A stretch of DNA of 64,000 nucleotides from Haloferax marinum (GCF_009674625.1 NZ_WKJQ01000001.1:1488001-1552000); one strand, 5' to 3'; numbered from the stretch's first letter, positions 9,423-18,822 are shown. Numbers and translations: made by a program. Notes: a model not told the origin generated them from the letters alone.

Positions 9423-10472
9423 TTACTCTACGTTTTCGGAAGCGACGTGCGCGGAGACGGCAGTCGGACTCGCACCGCAATCAGTCGTCTCGCGTGGGCG
9501 CACGCGAACGTCGTGAACTGACTCTGTGGTGTCGTCGACGACGAGCGCACACCCTCGCTCGCGCGGGAGTCGAGACCTGAGCGTCTCGTCGAAGTACGTG
9601 GGGTCGACAGCGGCCATCGCCGAGACGTCCGGGCCGGCGGTCAGTCGGTGGACGATTCGCAGGTCGGCCTGCGAGACTGCGACGTCGGGGAGTGCCGACG
9701 GTCGTTGCGTCGCGAGCACGAGGGCCGCACCGGGCGCGCGTCCGCGCGTGAGAATCGTCCTGAGCGCGGGTTCGGCAGTCGTTCCGACGAACGCGTGCGC
9801 TTCGTCCACCAACAACCACGGAATCCGCTCGACTTCGCCCTCGACTCTCGCGTCGTACAGACCGCGGGCGACGACGCGAACGACGACGCTCGCCGGTGTC
9901 GAATCCATACCTGAGAGGTCGAGCACGTCGGGGGCGGACCCACAGAGTGAGTCCGGGGCCAGACCAGCGGGGTCGAACACGTCCCACGACTCCGCGAGTG
10001 AGAGGTGGTTCGTCGCCGCTCGTCGGGTTTCGGGTGCGACGTCGGCGTCGGCGACGGCAGCACCCATCTCTGCGAGCGAATCCGTCTCGGCCGCGAGACG
10101 CCAGACCAGTGACCCAACTGGACCAGTCGAGTCAAGTCCGAGTAGGTCGGGCCACGCGCTCGGTGGGAGTGCGTCGGCGCGGACCGTCGGCGACTCGTGA
10201 ACCGTCGCGTCGATTGGGGAGTCACAGAGCCCACCGAAGACGCCCATCGGGTCGACGACGACGGGAGCGACACCATCGGCGCGGGCCAGTCCTTCGGCGA
10301 CGACGCCGAGTGTGTGCGACTTTCCGCTGCCGCGTTTGCCGACGACGACGGCCGCGTGCGGGTGGTTGACGTCGAGTCCGACGGATGCCCCGTCGCTGCC
10401 GTCTCGAGCGCGGTAGGTTCCGAAGCGGCAGACTGGCCCATCGTCGTCAGGGGTTCGACCGATGACGTGCAT
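9423..10472 (-). CDS. HerA/FtsK-like ATP-binding protein
   Basis: A 349-residue P-loop ATPase. Walker A is GKRGSGKS at residues 45-52, Walker B is WLLVDEAHAF near residue 220, and LVLATQRPSALP is the sensor region typical of HerA-type ATPases. There is no NurA nuclease beside it, which would be expected for the DNA-repair HerA, so the role is open. It is the first gene of a unit with two crcB genes. No membrane segment is seen. It is divergent from the anchored protein at 10548. Confidence 0.8.
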   Translation of the reverse strand: MHVIGRTPDDDGPVCRFGTYRARDGSDGASVGLDVNHPHAAVVVGKRGSGKSHTLGVVAEGLARADGVAPVVVDPMGVFGGLCDSPIDATVHESPTVRADALPPSAWPDLLGLDSTGPVGSLVWRLAAETDSLAEMGAAVADADVAPETRRAATNHLSLAESWDVFDPAGLAPDSLCGSAPDVLDLSGMDSTPASVVVRVVARGLYDARVEGEVERIPWLLVDEAHAFVGTTAEPALRTILTRGRAPGAALVLATQRPSALPDVAVSQADLRIVHRLTAGPDVSAMAAVDPTYFDETLRSRLPRERGCALVVDDTTESVHDVRVRPRETTDCGASPTAVSAHVASENVE

Positions 10473-10517
10473 GGAGGTGGATGGCCGCGGGATGTGACTT
10501 GAACCTCCGGACGTAGG

Positions 10518-10525
10518 TTTATATA
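10518..10525 (+). promoter_or_regulatory. TATA box, leaderless start at 10548
   Basis: The sequence tttatata is centred 26 nt before the ATG at 10548, so transcription should begin at or next to the start codon, giving a leaderless mRNA. Confidence 0.65.
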
Positions 10526-10547
10526 CGAACCCGCGCCCAGACGGGCT

Positions 10548-11000
10548 ATGCTCGATCTGTTTCGGTCAGACACGCGTGCTATCGAAGGATTACCAGTTCG
10601 CCTCGTCGTCGCCCTCGTCGTCGGTGTCGCGAGTATGAGCGTCATGCTCAACATGCTCTCGGGAGTGCAAGGGCTCGCCACCTCGGAACTCGACGTGAAA
10701 CCCGCGCCAGACGTGGTCGAAACCGGCCCACAGGATTTCGAGTTCACCGTCGTCGACCACGAAGGCAACCCAGTCGAAGACGCGACGGTCATCGTGAAGT
10801 CCGGGACCGCCGAACTCGACGGCGTTGTGACGAAGAAGACCGATGGCAGTGGGACGGCGACGATGAGTCTCACCCCCACACTCAGTTCGAACAGAGAAGA
10901 CGGGACGCTCGTCGTGGACGTGAAACCACCCGCGGGGAGTTCGTTCGTCGACCGCCGTGAGAACACGAACGTGCTCGTTGTGAGGTCCAACGCGTCGTGA
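10548..11000 (+). CDS. Membrane-anchored protein with carboxypeptidase-regulatory-like (Ig-fold) domain
   Basis: A 150-residue protein with one N-terminal membrane helix (LVVALVVGVASMSVML, about residues 19-40). An outer beta-rich domain follows, containing the pattern VVDHEGNPVEDATVIV...TKKTDGSGTATM that is usual for carboxypeptidase-regulatory-like repeats. The N-terminus resembles halobacterial pilin-like anchors but has no clear prepilin site. Substrate and partners are unknown. It is probably a cell-surface protein with leaderless expression. Confidence 0.7.
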   Translation: MLDLFRSDTRAIEGLPVRLVVALVVGVASMSVMLNMLSGVQGLATSELDVKPAPDVVETGPQDFEFTVVDHEGNPVEDATVIVKSGTAELDGVVTKKTDGSGTATMSLTPTLSSNREDGTLVVDVKPPAGSSFVDRRENTNVLVVRSNAS

Positions 11001-11035
11001 ACCCGCAAACTGGCTGACGGTGAAACGGCGTCTTC

Positions 11036-12304
11036 TTACCGTTCTGGATGCGTCGGCGCGTCGAACCCGCCGCGAACCAGCGGTTTCGCGATGTGCCGAC
11101 GCGCACATGGCGGCACCTCGTACCACCCGAGTTCGAGGTCGCGCTCGATTGGGCGTTCGACCTTCCCAGGTGCGTCGGTTCCGCACTCTCGACAGCGGTA
11201 TCCCTGATTTCGGCCGGCGCTCTTCATCGTCCGGTCGCAGTCGGGACAGGTTGGCGTCGCGGGTTCCGTCTGAACCAACTCGCGAACCGCGAACTTCTCC
11301 AGTTTGAGCGTCCCGTCCGACACCTCACCACAGACGGTGAGTCGGTCGCCGACGCGGAGTGACCGAACTCGGTCACGGAAGCGCTTCGTCGGCTCGAACG
11401 CGGCCATCGTCACTCGCGCGTCGTCCGTCTCGAGGTCGAAAAAGACGTGGCCGCCCGTTCGCGTCTCGGGTTCTGCGGCGACCGTCCCGGTGACGCGGTA
11501 GGCTCGTCCGTCTCGAAGTGCGCCGAGCGTTCCGTCGCGGAGATGTGCGTCACTCCCCTGATTCGTGAGGAACGTCGCTGCCCAGTCCACCGGTTCGGAG
11601 TCGATGGCCTCGGCAACGTCTCGAACCACGTCCGGGTCGTCGCCGCGGATGCCGTGGAGAATCGGACCGGGTGCGTTGGGCACGCAAACTGCCTCACCTT
11701 CACCGTGGTCGACGGTGTCCCACGCGTCCGGATAGCCGGCGTCAGCGGCCTCGAACACCGAGTCGAGGTCCACGTCACGGGGGGTTCCGCAGCGATGGAA
11801 CTCTCTGTAGGAGATGTGTTCGTACGTCCACTCGTCGAAGGCGGCCCACGCCCCAATCGCAGCGAGTGCGCCGATTCGGCCGCGGCCACCGTGCCAGCCT
11901 TCGGTCAGGAAGCCCGATTTGGACGCCAGTTCGACGGCGTCGTCGACCTCGTGGAAGTCGCGGACGGCGTCACGAGCGAACGTCTCGACGGCCGTCGAGA
12001 TGGTGTCGGCCGACCCCGGTGCGACGACGAGGCCCGGACTGGTTCGGTCGTCGTCGATAATCGCCCATCGGTCGAGTTCGTCACGGGCGACGTCGAAGGC
12101 GACGCCTGCTGGGAGGTCGGTGTGGATAGCCAGCGCGGCGTTTCCGCGCGTCTTGTGCTCGACCGCAGGGTTCAACCGGACGAGGAGTCGTCGCTCGACG
12201 GTCCCACCTTGCGATTCGATGGCCTCGGCGACGAGTGTCGCGAGATAGGTCGTACACATCCCGAGCGTGCGGGAGTCGGTGTCGTCGAGGCCGATGACGG
12301 TCAT
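11036..12304 (-). CDS. tiaS: tRNA(Ile2) 2-agmatinylcytidine synthetase
   Basis: A 422-residue enzyme that attaches agmatine to C34 of the CAU tRNA-Ile, using ATP, so that it reads AUA. The N-terminal motif GLDDTDSRTLGMCT is the family signature. GGRGRIGALAAIGAW marks the kinase-like core, an OB-fold lies around residues 280-345, and a C-terminal zinc ribbon (CPDCD...CRECG) completes the usual order. The length is normal. It converges with the gene at 10548. Confidence 0.95.
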   Translation of the reverse strand: MTVIGLDDTDSRTLGMCTTYLATLVAEAIESQGGTVERRLLVRLNPAVEHKTRGNAALAIHTDLPAGVAFDVARDELDRWAIIDDDRTSPGLVVAPGSADTISTAVETFARDAVRDFHEVDDAVELASKSGFLTEGWHGGRGRIGALAAIGAWAAFDEWTYEHISYREFHRCGTPRDVDLDSVFEAADAGYPDAWDTVDHGEGEAVCVPNAPGPILHGIRGDDPDVVRDVAEAIDSEPVDWAATFLTNQGSDAHLRDGTLGALRDGRAYRVTGTVAAEPETRTGGHVFFDLETDDARVTMAAFEPTKRFRDRVRSLRVGDRLTVCGEVSDGTLKLEKFAVRELVQTEPATPTCPDCDRTMKSAGRNQGYRCRECGTDAPGKVERPIERDLELGWYEVPPCARRHIAKPLVRGGFDAPTHPER

Positions 12305-12352
12305 CGCCGGAGATAGCCGAAGGGCAAAGTAACGCCTTTCGGGTCACGGCGA

Positions 12353-12362
12353 CTATATAAAT
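12353..12362 (-). promoter_or_regulatory. TATA box for tiaS
   Basis: The minus strand reads ATTTATATAG, predicting transcription from about 12331 and a leader of roughly 27 nt before the tiaS ATG. Confidence 0.5.
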
Positions 12363-12416
12363 GGGGCCGAGAGAAGGGAGACGAGTCGGCGAGGGCGGCG
12401 ATTTCCGGGGAAAACG

Positions 12417-12425
12417 CTTTATGGG
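12417..12425 (+). promoter_or_regulatory. TATA-like box, leaderless start at 12447
   Basis: The sequence ctttatggg is centred about 26 nt before the ATG at 12447. This spacing supports choosing 12447 over the in-frame TTG at 12438. Confidence 0.5.
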
Positions 12426-12446
12426 CCGAATCACTTATTGCCCCCT

Positions 12447-13421
12447 ATGTCCCGGTCAGCGCTGGTTGGTAACGTCGCCGCGATGCTCCAAGACGCGGGC
12501 TTCGTCGTGAGCGACCGTATCGCCATCCGGCCGAAGAGCTTCGACCTCGCCGCCCGGAGAGGTGAGGACCTGTTGCTCCTCAAGATACTGGGGAACGTCG
12601 ACGCGTTCGACGGTGTGACCGGCGCAGAGATGCGACGACTCGGGTCGTACCTCGACGCGACGCCCCTCGTCATCGGGCTTCGAACCCGCGACGAGGACCT
12701 CAAACCCGGCGTCGTCTACTTCCGTCACGGCGTTCCGGTGTTGAACCCCGACTCCGCGATGGATATGTTCGTCGAGGGCGTCCCGCCGCTCATCTACGCC
12801 GCACCCGGTGGTCTCTACGTGAGTCTCGACGGCGACATCCTCGCAGAAGAGCGCAGAGAACGTGGCTGGAGCCTCGGCCGCCTCGCGACCGAACTCGGCG
12901 TCTCGCGTCGAACCGTCTCGAAGTACGAAAGCGGGATGAACGCGAGTATCGAGGTCGCGATTCAACTCGAAGAGCTGTTCGACCGGCCCTTCTCGAACCC
13001 GGTGGACGTCCTCGAAGGGGCCGACGACGTGCGCGACGCCGAACCGACGCCAGATGACCCGGCGGCCGACCCCGACGACGAACACGTCGTCTCGGTGCTC
13101 ACACAAGCGGGCTTTACCGTCCATCCGACCTCGCGCGCACCGTTCAAGGCCGTGAGCGAAGACGACGGCCGACGCAAGGAGACCAACGTCCTCACCGGCC
13201 ACTCGCCGTTCACTCGGAGCGCGCAGAAACGCGCAGAGATAATGTCGTCACTCGGTGAGATTACTCGCACCCGGTCGGTCTACTTCGTCGAAGAGGCCCA
13301 GAAACGAGAGTCGGTCGATGGAACCGCCATCGTCAGTTGCGAGGAACTCGCGAACATCGACGACCCCGACAAGATTCGCGACCTGATTCGCGAACGCGCC
13401 CGCGACCCCGCCGAAATCTGA
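12447..13421 (+). CDS. HTH-type transcriptional regulator (archaeal XRE-like, nuclease-like N-terminal domain)
   Basis: A 324-residue regulator. Residues 1-120 form a domain resembling a restriction-endonuclease fold ([18 protein letters not shown]) and a central XRE-type HTH follows ([21 protein letters not shown], about residues 140-165). The C-terminal region is acidic with a further globular part. This layout matches a widespread archaeal regulator family of unknown target. The ATG at 12447 was preferred over TTG at 12438 because of the TATA spacing. Confidence 0.85.
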   Translation: MSRSALVGNVAAMLQDAGFVVSDRIAIRPKSFDLAARRGEDLLLLKILGNVDAFDGVTGAEMRRLGSYLDATPLVIGLRTRDEDLKPGVVYFRHGVPVLNPDSAMDMFVEGVPPLIYAAPGGLYVSLDGDILAEERRERGWSLGRLATELGVSRRTVSKYESGMNASIEVAIQLEELFDRPFSNPVDVLEGADDVRDAEPTPDDPAADPDDEHVVSVLTQAGFTVHPTSRAPFKAVSEDDGRRKETNVLTGHSPFTRSAQKRAEIMSSLGEITRTRSVYFVEEAQKRESVDGTAIVSCEELANIDDPDKIRDLIRERARDPAEI

Positions 13422-13509
13422 CGCGGACGTCACGTCGCACGAACTGCGGCCCACGGTCGCGAGCGGCGTCCTATACACTGTTATCGTGGTTCCCGACGTA
13501 GCGACCGCT

Positions 13510-13860
13510 ATGTCGAAGTCGAGAGAGGCGTCGCGGGCCACGGTGGAGTCACTCGCTGCGGCGGTGATGCGAGTCGCAGGTGCCTGGGAGTCGGTCGAAC
13601 GAACGACGATGTTCGGAAAGCCATCGTTCCGCGCGAACGGGACGTTGTTCGCCGTCGTCTCCGAGCAGGGACTGTCTCTCACGTCGCTCCCTGCTGACGC
13701 GCGTGTAGCCGTCGCTGCAAACCACCACGTCGTCCCGTTCGAAGCGAACGGCCGCCTCGTCGGGTCGTGGGTGACGGTCGATATCGAACCGAATCGCGTC
13801 CGTGAACTCACCGACGCACTGCGCGCGAGTTACGAGACGGCGTTCCGCAGAAAAGCGTAA
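13510..13860 (+). CDS. TfoX N-terminal / YjbR-like domain protein
   Basis: A 116-residue single-domain protein. The core TTMFGKPSFRANGTLFAVVSEQ with a following GSWVTVDI segment resembles the TfoX_N/YjbR fold. Its biochemical role is unknown; the bacterial TfoX regulates competence, but that cannot be transferred to this protein. An upstream in-frame GTG at 13486 would add eight residues. The identification is from pattern only. Confidence 0.6.
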   Translation: MSKSREASRATVESLAAAVMRVAGAWESVERTTMFGKPSFRANGTLFAVVSEQGLSLTSLPADARVAVAANHHVVPFEANGRLVGSWVTVDIEPNRVRELTDALRASYETAFRRKA

Positions 13861-13901
13861 GTCGAAGGCGCTGTCCGGCACCGACTGGCGGCAGACGGCG
13901 A

Positions 13902-14156
13902 TTAGTTCGCTGCGCCGTAGGTCTGTTCGAGGTACTCGACGATATCGCTGCTCTCGGGCATGCCTTCGATACCGTTTTCTTCGTCCACGAGGACAGGGAC
14001 GCCGGTCTGTCCGCTAATCTCTTGGACTTCGGTTCGCTCCGGGTGGGCGCGTGGGACCGTCCGGGATTCGTACTCCAAGTCGAGTTCAGCGAGTTTGTTC
14101 CGGACTTTGGCGCAGAACGGACAGCCCTGCAGTTCGTAGAGGATGAGGTTTGACAT
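13902..14156 (-). CDS. Glutaredoxin-like protein
   Basis: An 84-residue thioredoxin-fold protein with the redox motif CPFC at residues 12-15, a cis-Pro in GVPVLVD and an E-S-S-D glutathione-binding-like stretch. Halobacteria use gamma-glutamylcysteine instead of glutathione, so the natural partner is likely that thiol (inference). The open frame extends to 14216, but MSNLILYELQGCPFC at 14156 is the natural beginning of the fold. Confidence 0.9.
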   Translation of the reverse strand: MSNLILYELQGCPFCAKVRNKLAELDLEYESRTVPRAHPERTEVQEISGQTGVPVLVDEENGIEGMPESSDIVEYLEQTYGAAN

Positions 14157-14264
14157 CACCCGGTGGTATGGATGCGACTCTAAAAAGGTCGGCGGAGATG
14201 TGTGTCGGCGGTGCAACCGGTGTGAGGGAAAAAGAGGGGGAAGAACGGAGTTGGGAGCGCCGCT

Positions 14265-15671
14265 TCAGACCTGGGCTTGCAGCATGCCGGAGGTCCGGAC
14301 GACGAAGTAGACGAAGAACGCAGCGGAGAGTGCCCACTGGCCAGCGCTGATGTCTTCGTACTCACCGGCAGCGACCTTCACGAGCGGGTACGAGACGATA
14401 CCCGCCGCGATGCCGTAGGCGATGGAGTACGTGAACGGCATGATGAGGATGGTCATGCCGGCCGGAATCGTGTGGGTGATGTTGTCCCATTCGATGTCGA
14501 TGACGTTCTGCAGCATCACGACGCCGATGACGACGAGCGCGATGTGCGACGCGTAGAGCGGGACGGCGGTTGCGAGAGGGATGAGTGCGAGCGACGCGAC
14601 GAAGAGAACTGCGACGGTGAGCGCAGTCAGACCGGTGCGGCCACCCTCTTCGACACCCGTCGCGGATTCGATGTAGGTCGTGACCGTCGAGGTACCGAGC
14701 ATGGCACCTGCGGTCGTCCCGACTGCGTCAGCCATGAGCGGCTTGTCGATGTCGGGGAGGTTGCCGTCGTCGTCGAGGAAGTTCGCGGCCTGGCCGACGC
14801 CGACGAGCGTGCCCGCGGTGTCGAAGAAGTCGACGAAGAAGAACGTGAAGACGATGAGGGCGAAACTGAACGCCTCGATGCCGCCAAAGCCGGAGATGAA
14901 CGCACCGGCGAGGGGCGTGATGTCGTAGGTCGCGGCCGACGACCCAGCGACGAGACCGGCCTCGGCAGAGACGACACCGAACGTGGTGAGCGCCCATCCG
15001 ACGACCGTCGTGAGGGCGATGCCGATGATGATCGAACCGGGGATGCCCGCGGCGTACAGCGCGAACGTGACGAACAGGCCGACGATGGAGACGATTGCGA
15101 CCGGGTTGGACGCGAGGTTACCGAGCGTGAGCAGGGTCGCGGGGTCGTTGACGACGATGCCCATCGCCTGGAGTCCGATAATCGTCAAGAAGAGACCGAT
15201 ACCGGTTCCGACAGCCATCTTGACCGGCTGTGGGAAGATTTTGATGATGGCCTCACGCGCGCCGACCGCCGTGAGGGCGATGAAGATCAACCCTTCGACG
15301 AAGACGGCGGCGAGCGCCGTTTGCCACGGGACGCCGAGCGCACCGATGACGGTGAAGGCGAAGAAGGCGTTCAGGCCGAGACCGGGCGCTTGCGCGAACG
15401 GTCGATTGGCGTAGAATGCCATCACCAACGTGGCGATTGCGGCAGCGAGGATGGTTACGACCGCGAGCATCGACTGAACCTGCCCCGGACCGAATCCGGA
15501 GATGATGACGCCCGGTTTCGCGTCCGGGATACCCGTCATGATGGCAGGGTTGACGACCACGATGTACGACATCGTCAGGAACGTCGTGATGCCAGCGATA
15601 ATCTCGGTCCCGACTGAGGACCCGTGTTTATGCACGTCGAAGTAGTTTGCGAGGGTTTCAGAGAGCCCCAT
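14265..15671 (-). CDS. NCS2-family nucleobase permease (AzgA/PbuG type)
   Basis: A 468-residue membrane transporter with about 12-14 helices. The signature YIESATGVEEGGRTGLTA and FLTMSYIVVVNPAIM place it in the AzgA branch, whose members carry hypoxanthine, guanine or adenine with protons. A second, longer paralogue is next to it on the same strand, with a phosphoribosyltransferase-like regulator and pyrE upstream, supporting a purine or pyrimidine salvage role. A motif shared with the regulator promoter overlaps the likely TATA region at 15697-15709. Confidence 0.9.
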   Translation of the reverse strand: MGLSETLANYFDVHKHGSSVGTEIIAGITTFLTMSYIVVVNPAIMTGIPDAKPGVIISGFGPGQVQSMLAVVTILAAAIATLVMAFYANRPFAQAPGLGLNAFFAFTVIGALGVPWQTALAAVFVEGLIFIALTAVGAREAIIKIFPQPVKMAVGTGIGLFLTIIGLQAMGIVVNDPATLLTLGNLASNPVAIVSIVGLFVTFALYAAGIPGSIIIGIALTTVVGWALTTFGVVSAEAGLVAGSSAATYDITPLAGAFISGFGGIEAFSFALIVFTFFFVDFFDTAGTLVGVGQAANFLDDDGNLPDIDKPLMADAVGTTAGAMLGTSTVTTYIESATGVEEGGRTGLTALTVAVLFVASLALIPLATAVPLYASHIALVVIGVVMLQNVIDIEWDNITHTIPAGMTILIMPFTYSIAYGIAAGIVSYPLVKVAAGEYEDISAGQWALSAAFFVYFVVRTSGMLQAQV

Positions 15672-15696
15672 GATGCACGACTAAGCATACCCACGA

Positions 15697-15709
15697 TTGC
15701 ACACATAAG
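15697..15709 (-). promoter_or_regulatory. Possible operator/promoter element TTGCACACATAAG
   Basis: This stretch resembles TTGCACAAAAATG in front of the phosphoribosyltransferase-like regulator (18148-18160), with 10 of 13 positions alike. Read on the transcribed strand it overlaps the probable TATA element (CTTATGTG) of the permease. A shared binding site is an inference. Confidence 0.3.
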
Positions 15710-15841
15710 CATTACCATCTACCGAGAAAAGATATACACACTCGTGCATTAAATAGAGTATTTCGGAGAGGTGACCAACACAGCCATGACTACTTTCACA
15801 CCAAACAGTACTGGAAAGATGGAGGTTGTGTTGCCCAGTTA

Positions 15842-17338
15842 TCAGGAAAGTACGCCAGACCGGACGACGAAGTAGCCGACGAACGCGGCCGCGAGCGCCC
15901 AGTGACCGAGGCGGAGGTCTTCGACGTCACCGACGGCAACTTTCACGAGCGGATACGAGACGATGCCCGCGGCGATGCCGTAGGCGATAGAGTACGTGAA
16001 GGGCATCACGAGCATCGTGAGGCCCGCAGGGATGAGTGAGGCGTCGTCGTCGACGTCGATATCGACCACGTTCTGGAGCATCACGACGCCGATGACGACG
16101 ACGGCGATGTGCGAAGCGTACAGCGGAATCGCGGCGACGAGCGGAACCAACGGAATCGCCGCGAGGAACAAGAGTGCGACGACGAGCGCGGTCATCCCGG
16201 TTCGGCCGCCTTCCTGAACACCGGTCGCCGACTCGATGTAGGTCGTCACGGGCGACGTGCCGAGTGCACCGCCGGCAGTCGTCGCCACCGCGTCGGCCAT
16301 GAGCGGTTTTTCCACCTCGGGGAGGTCGCCGTCTTCGTCGAGGAAGTCCGCGGCCTGGCCGACGCCCGTTAGCGCCCCGGCAGTGTTGAAGAAGTCCACG
16401 AAGAACAGCACGAAGACGACGAGCACGAACGAGACCGGTTCGGCCTTCGAGAACCCGCCGACGAACGACCCGGCAATCGGCGAGATGTCGTACGTCGCGC
16501 CCGCCGAAGCACCGGGGACGACGAGGTCGACCGCGCCGACGACCGGCAGGGTGACAGGCGTCGTTGCGGCGGCGACGACGAGTCCGGCGTCGACTCCGAC
16601 GAGGCCGAGTTGCGTCACTCCCCACCCGAGGACCGTGGTGCCGAGGATGCCGAGCACGATGGCACCGCGGGTGCCGCGCGCGTAGAGGCCGAACGTGAGG
16701 AACAGACCGGCGACCGAGAGGATGGCAATGGGGTCGGAGGCGACGTTTCCGAGGCCGACGAGCGTCGCCGGGTCGTCGACGACGACGCGCATCTCCTGTA
16801 ATCCGATGATAGCCAAGAAGAGGCCGAGACCCGTTCCGACCGAGAGTTTGACCGGTTCGGGGAAGAGGCGGAGGATGTACTTCCGCGCCCCAACTGCGGT
16901 GAGTGCGACGAAGAGAACGCCCTCGACGAAGACGGCGGCGAGCGCCGTCTGCCACGGGATGCCGAGCGCACCAACGGCCGTAAAGGCGAACACCGCGTTG
17001 ATTCCCATCCCAGGTGCCTGTGCGAACGGCCGCTTCGCGTAGAGTGCCATGACGAGCGTCCCGATTGCGGCCGAGAGGATGGTGACGACGGCCAGCATCT
17101 GCTGGACCGTTCCCACCTCGAAGCCTGGAAGCACGATACCCGGTTTCGCGCCCGCGACGCCCGCGAGGATAGCCGGGTTGGCGACGACGATGTACGACAT
17201 CGTCAAGAACGTCGTGAGACCCGCCAGCACCTCGGTTCGGAGCGTCGTCCCGTGCGCCTCGAAGTCGAAGTACGACCCGAGGGAGTCGACCACGCCGGCG
17301 AGGCCGACGCTATCGTCCAGTTGCTGCATCCAATCCAT
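15842..17338 (-). CDS. NCS2-family nucleobase permease (AzgA/PbuG type), paralogue
   Basis: A 498-residue paralogue of the permease at 14265, with the same YIESATGVQEGGRTGMTA signature. It differs by an extra stretch around residues 245-280 (VAAATTPVTLPVVGAVDLV...). The open frame runs far upstream, but that part is low-complexity Ser/Thr/Arg read from the antisense of the regulator gene. MDWMQQLDDSVG at 17338 is the first sensible start. Substrate choice between the two copies cannot be told from sequence. Confidence 0.9.
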   Translation of the reverse strand: MDWMQQLDDSVGLAGVVDSLGSYFDFEAHGTTLRTEVLAGLTTFLTMSYIVVANPAILAGVAGAKPGIVLPGFEVGTVQQMLAVVTILSAAIGTLVMALYAKRPFAQAPGMGINAVFAFTAVGALGIPWQTALAAVFVEGVLFVALTAVGARKYILRLFPEPVKLSVGTGLGLFLAIIGLQEMRVVVDDPATLVGLGNVASDPIAILSVAGLFLTFGLYARGTRGAIVLGILGTTVLGWGVTQLGLVGVDAGLVVAAATTPVTLPVVGAVDLVVPGASAGATYDISPIAGSFVGGFSKAEPVSFVLVVFVLFFVDFFNTAGALTGVGQAADFLDEDGDLPEVEKPLMADAVATTAGGALGTSPVTTYIESATGVQEGGRTGMTALVVALLFLAAIPLVPLVAAIPLYASHIAVVVIGVVMLQNVVDIDVDDDASLIPAGLTMLVMPFTYSIAYGIAAGIVSYPLVKVAVGDVEDLRLGHWALAAAFVGYFVVRSGVLS

Positions 17339-17417
17339 ATCGTAACCCGTCGAGTCGATGCGAAACGGAGTAAAAAGGGTACTGAAATCCCGCCCCAGCG
17401 CCAAATGGTAACAGACG

Positions 17418-18131
17418 TTACTCGAAGACAGAGAGCGCGCCGACCGGTGCGTCGGTGAGTTCGCTGGCACGGTCGGTTCCTTCGTCACCGACGGCGATGA
17501 GCGCGAAGACGCCGGCGATGTTGGCGTCGGCCTGCAGGGCGATATCCAAGAGGAGTTCTTGCGTCTCGCCGGAGCGGATGAGGTCGTCGACGACGAGGAC
17601 GCGCTCACCGGCGTCGATGGCGCTCGCAGGGAGATAGTAGGTGAGTTCGATACCGGAGGCGAGGCGCTGCCGCGACTCGATGAAGTCCTCGACGGCGGTC
17701 TCTTTGGACTTCTTCGCGTACGCGAGGCGCGCGCCGAAGTAACTCGCCATCGCCGCACCGAGTGTGATGCCGTCTGTCGCCGCGGTGAGGACGACGTCCG
17801 GTCGCTCGAACTGCAGCGTGTTCGCGGCGACGGGCGCGACGAGGTCGAGGAACGACTGGTCGAAGACGACGTCGGAGTTGTCGACGTAGCCCTCGTCGTC
17901 GAAGCGAACCCGTGCTTCGAGTTCGTCTGCGAGTGCGTCACGACCGACACCTTCGACGACCTCTCGGGCGCGTTCGACGCCGGGCAGGACGTGCCCGTTG
18001 ACGTAGCGGTTGAGGTCCCCGGCCGGGAGTCCAGTCAGTTCAGCGAGTTCGTCGTACGTCCGGGTCTCTTTGAGCATCCGGAGGACGGAGACTGCCTGCA
18101 ACTGGAGTGCGGCCTTCTCTGCTCTGTTCAT
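17418..18131 (-). CDS. HTH-phosphoribosyltransferase regulator (PyrE-like / GfcR-like)
   Basis: A 237-residue protein. An N-terminal HTH (TYDELAELTGLPAGDLNRYVNG, residues 25-50) is joined to a type I phosphoribosyltransferase domain with an intact PRPP loop (VLVVDDLIRSGET). This design is known from archaeal PyrE-like regulators, where the domain acts as a ligand sensor; catalytic activity is also possible. It differs at the N-terminus from the well-studied GfcR. It sits between the two permeases and pyrE, all on the minus strand, suggesting purine or pyrimidine-responsive control. Confidence 0.8.
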   Translation of the reverse strand: MNRAEKAALQLQAVSVLRMLKETRTYDELAELTGLPAGDLNRYVNGHVLPGVERAREVVEGVGRDALADELEARVRFDDEGYVDNSDVVFDQSFLDLVAPVAANTLQFERPDVVLTAATDGITLGAAMASYFGARLAYAKKSKETAVEDFIESRQRLASGIELTYYLPASAIDAGERVLVVDDLIRSGETQELLLDIALQADANIAGVFALIAVGDEGTDRASELTDAPVGALSVFE

Positions 18132-18147
18132 ACTCTCGGCTACGTAG

Positions 18148-18160
18148 TTGCACAAAAATG
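18148..18160 (-). promoter_or_regulatory. Possible operator/promoter element TTGCACAAAAATG
   Basis: Located 17 nt before the start of the phosphoribosyltransferase-like regulator and next to its probable TATA region. It resembles the element upstream of the permease at 15671, which would fit autoregulation together with control of the transporter. Confidence 0.3.
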
Positions 18161-18220
18161 AATACTTCGATTGCTTTTAGTGCGCTACTTAGTCACAGGC
18201 GTGTATGGGCACGAACGTGG

Positions 18221-18751
18221 TTAGCGGTCGGCGTCTGCGAGTAAGTCGTCGGCAGTGAGGAGCGACTGGAGTTCGATATCGTGGTCGGCCAGGAGTTCCT
18301 CGGCACCTTCCTGTCTGTCGACGACGACGATGACTCGGTCGACGACTGCGCCCGCGTCGCGGAGTGCTTCGACGGCGTCGACGGCGCTCTGGCCGGTCGT
18401 GGCGATGTCTTCGAGGACGACGACGTGTTCGCCTTCCTCCAGTGCGCCTTCGATTCGCTTGGCCGTGCCGTACTCTTTGGCCTTCTTCCGGGCGATGACG
18501 TAGGGTTTGCCCGTCTCGACTGCCGTCGCGGCGACGAGCGGAACTGCGCCGAGGGCGACGCCCGCGAGTTTGTCGTCGTCTGCGACGAGTTCGGCGAACG
18601 CCTCGGCGATGAGTTTCAGACACCGGGGGTCGGTCTCGAAGAGATACTTGTCGACGTAGTAGTTCGAGGTGCCACCGTGAGAGAGTTCGAACTCTCCGAA
18701 CTGGACCGCGTCGGCGTCGCGAAGCGCCGCGATGAGTTCTGTGTTCGCCAT
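18221..18751 (-). CDS. pyrE: Orotate phosphoribosyltransferase
   Basis: A 176-residue enzyme converting orotate and PRPP to OMP in pyrimidine synthesis. It shows the [16 protein letters not shown] substrate region (here [13 protein letters not shown]), the loop [10 protein letters not shown] and the PRPP motif [13 protein letters not shown]. The open frame continues 73 codons upstream through an Arg-rich stretch, but [16 protein letters not shown] at 18751 gives the family length. In H. volcanii the functional gene is called pyrE2 and is used as a genetic marker. Confidence 0.95.
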   Translation of the reverse strand: MANTELIAALRDADAVQFGEFELSHGGTSNYYVDKYLFETDPRCLKLIAEAFAELVADDDKLAGVALGAVPLVAATAVETGKPYVIARKKAKEYGTAKRIEGALEEGEHVVVLEDIATTGQSAVDAVEALRDAGAVVDRVIVVVDRQEGAEELLADHDIELQSLLTADDLLADADR

Positions 18752-18822
18752 CTTGGTACGAGTGGCAACAGGGAGGCGCTTAAGCGGGACGGTTCGGGTG
18801 AGCGGGGGCACCACGCTGTGAC

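Noticed and set aside
9414-9424. Possible fluoride riboswitch before crcB
   Set aside because: There are only 9 bp between the ATPase stop and the crcB start, and no crcB RNA structure was recognised further upstream.
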